Of a DNA stretch of 64,000 bases, positions 57,601 to 64,000 are shown one piece after another (the stretch's first letter is position 1; each line of letters begins with the position of its first letter). Under the pieces are notes generated by a model. That model had not been told where the DNA came from, made no database searches, and worked only from the letters and a program-made list of their open reading frames with translations. Position numbers and translations under genes: made by a program. The stretch covers positions 1 through 64,000 of the forward strand of contig JAPMOS010000153.1 of the NCBI GenBank assembly GCA_027972325.1, given 5' to 3'. Origin of the DNA: Paratrimastix pyriformis. Taxonomy: Eukaryota; Preaxostyla; Paratrimastigidae.

Positions 57601-59420
57601 GGCGCGAATGTTAGACAACATGTGGGTGTGGAGAAATGAGGAGGTTCAATGGCAGGAAGTCACAGACCATCACATGGTTGTCACCGACTTGAGGAACATG
57701 TTGCCGGCATGGGCGGGGACGCTGCGGAGGTGGCCATCTGTCCAGGTCGGACCTGGATGCGCTGCTGCGGGAGAAGAGGAAGGATGAAGGGATGGTGGAG
57801 AAGATGCGCACGTACCGGGAGAAAGTGGCGGAATTGCTTCGGAGGGCGGTGGAGAAGGGGGCGGACCCGTCGTTCGAGCAGATGAGTGGGATCCTGCGGA
57901 GACGGCGGGGAAGGTGTTTGGGTTCCGGGACGTGGCCAACACAGACAGGGATTATGAGCCCCATCGCATGAAGAAGCTGAGACGGAGGGCGATGGCGGAG
58001 CGGGACCCGAGCCTGAGGAGGGAAATGCAGAAGCAATTGGCCAAAATGAGAGGAGTGCATTACAGGAAGAGGGATCGGGCGTTGGAAGGGAAGCAAGCGC
58101 ATATACAAGGGCATCATGACAGACGGGGTGGCACCGGTGACGTCGTATGCAACTAAGAATGCGGAGGGAAAGGTGGACAAGGTGGTCACAGATCCGGAGT
58201 CAGTGAAGAATGGATGGAGGAAGTTCATGGCGGACCTGGCAAGGAGGGTGTTGCCGGTGGGCCCGAGGGTGGGGCGGGTGCCAGAAGGAAGGCCGCAGGA
58301 AGAGGGGAGGGTGATCATGGCCCCTCACAACGCATGATGTTGAGACAATCCTGGGGCGCTCCCCGATGGTAAGGCGGCGGGCCCGGATGGGGTGACGGCA
58401 GAGATGATCCATGCCTGTGGGAAGAGATCAAAGAGTGGTTGCGGAGGATACAATGAGATGTTGGAGCGGAGTGAGGTGCCGCAGGAGCTTAAGGTCAGCT
58501 CGGTGTTCATGGCCACAAAGTCGCAGACAGAGCACCCCGGGGACCCGGCAGGCAGAAGGCCAATCACTTTGATACAAGTCTTTTTGAAGGGGTTGCAGGT
58601 GGTGGTGGCGTCGCGGTTTCAAGAGTGGTGCGTGCAAAGAAGGTGTTTGGGGAGGAGCAGTTTGGGTTTCTGAGAGGGAGGAGGATTGAGACCCAATTGC
58701 AGAAATTATGGGAGTGCTGACGGATGCAAAGATAATGGGAGGCAGGGAATTCCACATGTGTTCGTTAGATATCAAAAAAGCCTACGATACAGTGGACATG
58801 GACGCACTGAGGAGGGGGTTGAGACGGATGGGGGTGGAGGCATTCATCAGGTATGTGGACAGTCTGTATGAGGGAGGAAGGCCAAAGTCATCACGGGTTT
58901 CGGGTTGACGGAGAGCTACGAGATAGAGAGGCATCAGTCAGGGGACCCGCTTTCATGTCTGCTATTTATCTCATTCATGGAGGAAGTGCTGGCAGAGGTG
59001 CGAAAGCAGGAAGGTGGGTATATCCTGGATAGTGGAAGGAAGGTGAAAGTCCTTGCCTTTGCTGACGATGTCATGCTTGTCACTCGAACCAAGGAGCAGA
59101 TGGTACGGTTGGTCAACACAGTGAGACGGAAGGTGGAGGAGGCGGGCATGCAGCTGTCGTGGACCAAGTGTGACTACCTGTGTGGGGGGGTGAAGAGCAA
59201 GACGGACCTGGACCTGGGTGAGGGTCGGGTCATCAAGGTCCAGCAGAAGGGTGGGGCCATCCGATACCTGGGGATTTGGATAGACGAGGAGATGAACATG
59301 AAGATCAACACGGAGAAGGTCATCCAGAAAATGTGCGGGAGGCTGCACAGGCTGATGGACAAGAAGGTCCCCCCAAGGTTGATGGTGCAGATGATCAACG
59401 AGTGCGTGTCGACGTGCCTG
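54690..59420 (+). pseudogene. LINE ORF2 copy 2: USP-like, APE endonuclease and partial RT
   Basis: Same order as copy 1: N-terminal unknown region with VTQTGESGCGLGRHDQG (about 54835), USP-like domain, basic linker, APE endonuclease (RVVGWNVRGLGS-like, about 56952; VVVYTDANSWAKE; VTDHHMVVTDLR), then RT with CSLDIKKAYDTVDMDALRRG, SGDPLSCLLFISFMEEVLAE and VLAFADDVMLVTRTKEQM (about 59050). The sequence continues with KTDLDLGEGRVIKVQQKGGA and is cut at about 59420. Frames change many times, mostly at homopolymers. The RT segment from 58905 to about 59420 is openly readable. Confidence 0.75.
55795..56545 (+). other. USP/C19-type deubiquitinase domain, copy 2
   Basis: Mirrors copy 1: YRGVCNKSGHRCW (Cys-box candidate), GLDELHDGDAGDAVADLLRK, RVVHVCQECGR, a second Cys pair region (RCPEW here, one base changed in length), VEVLGTNYRLEAAAEFCERR, HWVAVKR and WWRFDDSVVREVGEEETRHG ending IFLYVAG. 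Presence of the same domain in both copies, in the same place, shows that it belongs to the LINE and not to one chance insertion. Confidence 0.7.
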
Positions 59421-59611
59421 CAGAGAGAACATGCTGTGTATTTGCGAGGGCGCAGGCGACAAGTTCAAGAAGAAAGGTTACTCGCGCCTTCGCGCCATGC
59501 GTTACACTCCGGGGGGGGCCGGGCCAAATGACCCGTATGGTGGCTCCTCCCGGCCGCTGGCCCGCCTGGTGGCGGGGCCGCCCAGTGATGGGTGTGGGTG
59601 ATGGGGAGGGG
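59421..59611. other. Junction and 3' flank of LINE 3
   Basis: About 190 bp between the cut end of copy 2 and the LINE 3 stop. It holds a G-run (GGGGGGGCCGGGCC near 59512) and no gene. The first 100 bp (AGAGAACATGCTGTGTATTT...) are not recognised; the rest is probably the 3' untranslated end of LINE 3. Confidence 0.35.
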
Positions 59612-59614
59612 TGC

Positions 59615-62600
59615 TCAGGGGCGGGTGGGGCGGGTCGTGGGCCCTGGGCGGCCGCTACGGCGTGGCCAGGGCGCGGGGCCCGCCGCGGCAGCTGCGCCGT
59701 TGCGCATGGTCATGAGCGCGAGGGCGTCCCGAACCAGAAGGGTCGAGACGGAGGAGAGGGCCCGCTGGAGGTCGGTTCGCGCGGCAGGGGGGTCGGCCGG
59801 TGTCAGCCGCGACAGGGCCTGGCATGTGGCCCGGGGCACGGTCCCTCGGGCCGACAAGATCACCGGCACCGCGCGGCAGGGCTGCCCGGTGGCCTCCGTG
59901 ACGGCCTGGCAGAGGGCGACGTAGTGGGCCGCCTTGGCCGCCGCCCGCGCCGGCCAGTCGTGGGTCTGGCCAGTGATGGCCACGTCGAGCAGCCACCAGG
60001 TGCCGTCAGAGCCACGGGACTGCAACACCAGGTCGGGGTGCACGTCGCGGAGGGCGGCGGGGAGCTTGGCCAGCAGGGTGGGTCGGAAGGCGGGCGCACA
60101 GTTGGTTGCCGACACGCCCATATAATGCCGCGTGACCCAGTCGCGTTGCCCGCCGAACCAGGCCCAGAGTCGGCGGACCACACGGTCGTGGCGGGCCGTA
60201 GAAGTCGTGGTACCTGCCGCAGCCGGACAGCAGGTGGGACATGGTCTCGGGGCCGCCGTGGCAGAGTGGGCAGGTGACCCCACCGGGGCGTCGCCGGCAG
60301 ATGCTGAGGCCTTCCGCGCGTATCGGCACCGAATGGTTTGCAGGGTGGGGAAGGTGCCGAACAGCAGCCAGACGAGCCGGCGCACCTTCCAGTCGGGGCG
60401 GCCTGCTGGCGCCAGGCGGGCGCGGCCAGCTTTGCTCGAGGCCGTCCAGGGTGACCCCGAGGAGAATCGGCTGCGCCGGGGCCCAGCCGCGGGCCTCCTC
60501 CTCGCACTGGAGGGCCTGGCAGAATCCCCGGGCCACCGCGAGCGTGAAGGGTCGGGTGGGGTACGGCAACGGGGCGTCCTTGGGGCCCGAGGGGCGGAAG
60601 GGCATCTCCGGCGGGCAGGCCAAGCCCTGTTGGATGGGGGTGGCGGGCCGGCCTTGTCGGTGGGGGCAGGGCTGCCGCGGCCTCGCCGGCCAGCCGGTCG
60701 GCCTGCAAATTGCCCCACAGGTGGGGGCAGCCGGGGCCACCGCGTCCACGTGGGAGGGCACGTGATGGCAGAGGAGGCGCGGCCACCGGGAGACCAGCTC
60801 GTCCCGGAGTCGGAGGACCTCCTGCTGCGACTGGGTCAGGCAGGTGGCGCGGCACAGGGCACCGAGGGCGTACTCGCTGTCCGACAGCAGCAGCACGCAC
60901 CGGTCTCGGCCGACCCGCTCCCGGCCGAGGAGGTCGATGGCCAGCCGGATGGCCTCGATCTCGGCCTGGGCGTTGCTTGTGGGCCACTGGAGGGTGCGGC
61001 GCAACGACAGTGCGCGGCCGTCGGGGTGGATCAGGACCGCGGCGGCGCCCCCGCGAGCTGGCCCTCAGGGCCGCACTCGAAGGACCCGTCGGTGTAGACC
61101 TGGATGGCATCGGCGGGCATGGCGCGGAGGACATCGACAACTTTCATCAGGCGCAGCTCCTTGCGGCGCGCGGGCTCGGGTCACTGCCCCCGGCAGCGGG
61201 GAACAGTCGGCCACCCCGGATCAGGTGGCTGGTCAGCAGCCACCCGCCCTGGCCCCGCGCCAGAGTGAACGAGTGGCGTGTCTGCGCCTCGGCCAGCCAC
61301 TGCCAGAGGCTGCGTGGGGGTGGGGGGGCCACGAGCCCCTTTTGGTGGGGGCGGCGGCGGGCGGGTTGCGGGGATATCGTGGGTCGGGCGGCGGCCGCCA
61401 GGGCCCGGGCCATGGCGTTGGGGCGCTCCCACTGGGCGATGAACTGGCCGTTGGGGGGCGGGGTGAGGAGCCGGGCGATCAGGCAGAGGTGGGCTTGGCG
61501 CAGGGAGGCCTCGATCCTCAGGAGGCCCAGGCCTTGGCCGGCCAGGAAGAGGAAGTCGCGCGGGACACCCGGGAAGAAGCGTTTGTCGGTCCTCAGTGGG
61601 CGACCCGTGAGCCATGCGGAGGCGTACCGGGCCAGGTCGTCCTCGAGGGCGCGGCACTGCTCCGTCGATGGACAAATCGCCGTCATGCCATAGAGTAGCG
61701 TCGGGAAGGCCCATTCCCTGACGCACTCGATTTTCGCCAGGGGCGGCAGAGCGCAGGCATGGATGCGGGCCAGCCGGTCGTTCCAGGAGGCCGTGATGCG
61801 CTGGAGGTGGTCGTCCCAGGAGCCGTCGAAGCGCACGGTGTATCCCAGGTAGGTGTAGGTGGTGGTGTCGCCCATGGCCGGGATGGGCTGACCTTGGAGC
61901 TGCAGGAGGAAGCCCGGCTGGGCGTGGCCCTTGTCGGCGGCCAGGGTGGCGCATTTCTTCGCATTCAGGCGCAGCCGGGCCCAGGCCAGGAAGGCCTCCA
62001 GCCTGTCGCAGAGCACCCGCAGGGCCGCGTCGCTGGCGGCGGTCACCACGAGATCGTCGGCAAAGGCCTGGCAGCTGGCGGCGGTGGTGGGGTCCAGGCC
62101 GGCACCCAGCGGGCCCAGGGTCGGGTCGGGCAGCTCGAGCCAGCGGAGGAGCGGATCAAGGGCGAGGAGGAACACCACCGGGCTCAGTGCGTCGCCTTGT
62201 TTGACCCCCTTTCAAGAGCGATTGGGGGAGGGGCTCGTCGGGGCGGCCCCGGTCGTAGCAGTCCCGCCAGGTCATGGAGAGCCCTGGTAGAGCTCGAGGA
62301 TGGCCGCCTGCAGGTGGCCGGGGATGCCGGCCAATCTCAGGCCTTTCCGGATGACATACGCTTCCACCGACCCGAAGGCATTCGTCAAATCCAGAAAAGT
62401 AGGCGCAGAGGGTCCCCGGCCACCCGCCGGCTCTCCATGGTGGCCAGCAGGGGTGCTGACGTGGAGCAACGGGCCGAGCGCCGGCGCGAAGCCGTGCTGA
62501 GAGGGGCGAGTCGGCCCGGATGGCCGAGGAAGTCCGTGAGGCGGTGCGCCAGGATGCCGCTGTACAGTTTGGCCAGGACGTCGCACAGGGCCACGTGGCG

Positions 62601-62822
62601 CCAACTCGAGACGGCCGTGGGGTCCTTGCCTCGCTTCAGGAGTAGCACGGCCGTGCTCGCGCCAGCGGGCAGGGTGGACTTGGTCTGCCAGCAGGCACGG
62701 AGGAGAGCCACCAGCGCGCCGAGGAGGGCCGGGTCCTTGACTAGGTGCTTGAGGGCGTCGATGCCGGCCCCGTCGCTGCCAGGCGCGGTGTGGGGTGCGG
62801 CCTTGCCGACCTGGTCGACCAC
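59615..62822 (-). pseudogene. LINE 3 ORF: RT, RNase H, zinc knuckle and RLE regions
   Basis: RT: APGSDGAGIDALKHL, STAVLLLKRGKDPTAVSSWR, motif A FLDLTNAFGSVEAYVIRKGL (about 62370) and catalytic QAFADDLVVTAAS (about 62060), then TYTYLGYTVRFDGSWDDHL. RNase H: VYTDGSFECG (about 61095), AQAEIEAIRLAIDLL, LLLSDSEYALGAL and LQADRLAGEA. Zinc knuckle: VTCPLCHGGPETMSHLLSGC (about 60250). RLE: HPDLVLQSRG, then WWLLDVAITGQTHD and a Lys/Tyr region AAKAAHYVALC (about 59920-60030), fitting the PD-(D/E)xK plan. These parts sit in different frames with at least four changes. Some GC-rich length differences may be sequencing errors. Confidence 0.65.
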
Positions 62823-63751
62823 TTCTTGCTCGGAAATGTCGGCCTCGAGGGCCGCCGCCTCGGCCGGGGGCGGGGTTGTCGCTGCCAGGGTCGCCCACGG
62901 GATGCCGGGGTGGGAGGCTCGGGGCCACCAGAGGCGGCCTCACGGCTGTGGTGCTCGTTGAGCTGTTGCCAGGAGATGGGGCAGGGCGGCCGCTGGGTGT
63001 CGCCGGCCAAGGTGGCAAAGAATCTGCGCCTGTTCTTGAAGAACAAAGACAACTGTTGGCGCGCGGCCGTGCGGGCAGCTGCGGTCCGTGTCCGGACTCG
63101 GGCCGTGGCCAGGTTCGCCCGGGCCTTGCGCCAGGAGAGAAGGAGGCGAGGGGGTGCGTGCTGGGGACGGCGCGTCGCGTGGCCCAGTGCGCGCAGTCGG
63201 ATCTGGAGGCGGCGCACCCGCTCGCGGGCGGCCCGCAGTGGCCCCGAGGTGCCTGCGGGGCGCGGGGGGCCTGGTGGGGGTGGGGGGCGCCTGGCCGGAG
63301 TCCGCTGGGCCAGGACGGGGATGACTGCCTCGAGGATGGCCTCCGGGTCGGTCAGGGTGGCAGCGGCCCGGAGCGAGGTGCGCTCCTGGTCGGAGAGCGC
63401 GGCTGCCTCGGGCCTGGGAGGGCGGCGCTGCCGGAGGGGGGTCCCTGCTGAGGTTGTCGATGAGGAGCCTCGGCCGGCGGTTGGGGCCTCGGGTGGGAAG
63501 GTGTGGAGAAGGGGTCCATGTGTCACCGTGCAGCCGGTTACGGCCGTGGCGAGGTCGGTGCGGATCGGGGCGACAAGATGCAGGTGAGCACGGTGGAGCT
63601 TGAGGCGAGCGACGAAAGTAAGCCCAGGACCCCCCACAGGGTCCTGAGCTGCGATTACTTCCGGTGAAACCTTAAGCCGGGGCAGGTCATGTTCCCCCGA
63701 CCGACAGCCGCTCTCATCTCTCACGCCGCCATTTCTGGCGCGTCGGCCCAT
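62741..63751 (-). pseudogene. LINE 3 N-terminal region
   Basis: 336-residue frame beginning MGRRARNGGVRDESGCRSGE. Rich in Pro, Arg and Ala, with a helical, Arg-rich part (RERVRRLQIRLRALGHATRR and TRTAAARTAARQQLSLFFKN) that precedes RT, as in the pre-RT region of many LINEs. No zinc finger, Myb or endonuclease motif is seen at the N-terminus. It may be the true start or a truncated one. Confidence 0.45.
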
Positions 63752-63923
63752 CCTCGGACGAGGACTTCCCGATATTTGAGCTGTCTTGCCGGCTGGCGAG
63801 GCCGACTAACCGAGCCAGAGCACGGCTCTTCCGGTGTCCTGTCCCCGCGAGTGCAGGGTCGGATGGTTTTTATCCTCAATTCCGGAATGTGGAGCCCAGG
63901 TACGGCGTGTGGGGAAAATGGGG

Positions 63924-63997
63924 GGAGGAGGACGGGATTGAACCCGCGACCTCGGGTGCTGCAGGGTTGCGCTCTAACCGCTGAGCCACGCCGCTCC
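63924..63997 (-). repeat. tRNA-derived promoter sequence (SINE head or tRNA-Cys-like pseudogene)
   Basis: Minus strand: A box TGGCTCAGCGGTTAGAGCG and B box GGGTTCAATCCC at the right spacing, with CTGCAG where tRNA-Cys has its GCA anticodon loop. The T loop is one base short, and the acceptor and anticodon stems do not pair, so it is unlikely to be a working tRNA. More likely a SINE head, an internal polymerase III promoter or a decayed tRNA gene. Confidence 0.55.
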
Positions 63998-64000
63998 ACT

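Larger units (their letters stand above)
53443..59420 (+). mobile_element. LINE copy 2, 3'-truncated
   Basis: Starts at GGTCGAGTAGAC (compare GGTCGAGTTGAC at copy 1), with the upstream membrane-protein ORF, then an ORF2 that matches copy 1 nearly base for base from about 54930 on. It stops at about 59420 within RT, after IINECVSTCLQ-like sequence, where unrelated DNA leading to another LINE begins. RNase H and zinc knuckle are absent. Many single-base length differences from copy 1 fall in G runs. Confidence 0.75.
59500..63760 (-). mobile_element. LINE 3: RT, RNase H and restriction-like endonuclease
   Basis: GC-rich minus-strand non-LTR element unlike copies 0-2. Order: basic N-terminal region (62741-63751), RT, RNase H, zinc knuckle, then a PD-(D/E)xK-type domain at the C-terminus. 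RLE-class LINEs (R2, CRE, NeSL, Dualen groups) carry the nuclease in this place; an RNase H domain is known from the Dualen group among them. No APE domain is seen at the N-terminus. Frames change several times, so it is decayed or misassembled at G/C runs. A tRNA-like sequence lies about 170 bp upstream of its 5' end. Confidence 0.65.

Noticed and set aside
60132-63587. Large plus-strand frames over LINE 3 (for example 61759-62961 and 62745-63587)
   Set aside because: GC-rich antisense frames; RT (FADDLVV), RNase H and zinc-knuckle motifs all read on the minus strand.
63924-63997. Functional tRNA-Cys gene
   Set aside because: A and B boxes fit, but acceptor and anticodon arms do not pair and the T loop is short by one base.

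Overview
The window holds no recognisable host gene. It is a eukaryotic repeat landscape in which two AT-rich blocks of virus-derived DNA sit among GC-rich retrotransposons. Short gene spacing, viral gene families, DIRS-type retroelements and APE- and RLE-class LINEs together point to a unicellular eukaryote (protist or close relative of animals or fungi) with a fairly GC-rich genome. I cannot name the species. A tRNA-like sequence at the right edge is the only RNA-type feature.

Block 1 (1 to about 14985, AT-rich, runs off the left edge) is a fossil of a virus related to nucleocytoviruses. It carries a nucleocytovirus-type double-jelly-roll capsid protein, a zinc-finger packaging ATPase, a myristoylation-motif membrane protein, a second C-anchored membrane protein, a large fibre with an S74 intramolecular chaperone domain and a putative DNA-binding protein. 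A 1247-bp Tc1/mariner transposon with perfect 30-bp inverted repeats sits at the 5' end of the ATPase gene. No replication genes are visible in the part shown.

From about 14986 to 28449 lie several DIRS-like tyrosine-recombinase retroelement pieces. One (23459-28449, plus) has gag-like, RT/RNase H and recombinase regions in the usual order. Another has its gag-RT part and recombinase part in opposite orientations. Smaller fragments and shared end repeats lie between them.

From 28456 to 38139 lies a LINE (copy 1). It has an upstream ORF with one membrane segment, then an ORF2 that appears to encode a USP-type deubiquitinase domain, an APE endonuclease, a reverse transcriptase, an RNase H and a zinc knuckle. 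The DNA after it holds a 475-bp tandem repeat and ends in (CA)n. A second, 3'-truncated copy lies at 53443-59420, preceded by the 3' part of a third copy (about 52955-53465). The ORF2 regions of copies 1 and 2 are nearly identical, but their upstream ORFs are far more diverged.

Block 2 (38140-52910, AT-rich) is a Polinton/Maverick-like fossil: capsid protein, small basic protein, adenain-type protease, DNA polymerase B, chromodomain integrase, SF3 helicase, GIY-YIG nuclease, a VLTF3-type late transcription factor, several C2H2 proteins and small helical proteins. Many of its genes start 20-30 bp after a shared promoter-like motif, TTTAAAGAAAAAA. A 149-bp retroposon with a 13-bp target duplication sits near its right end.

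From about 59500 to 63760 (minus) lies a different LINE with RT, RNase H, zinc knuckle and a restriction-like endonuclease. A tRNA-derived A-box/B-box sequence lies upstream of its 5' end. All reading was done by eye from the sequence; no database search was run.
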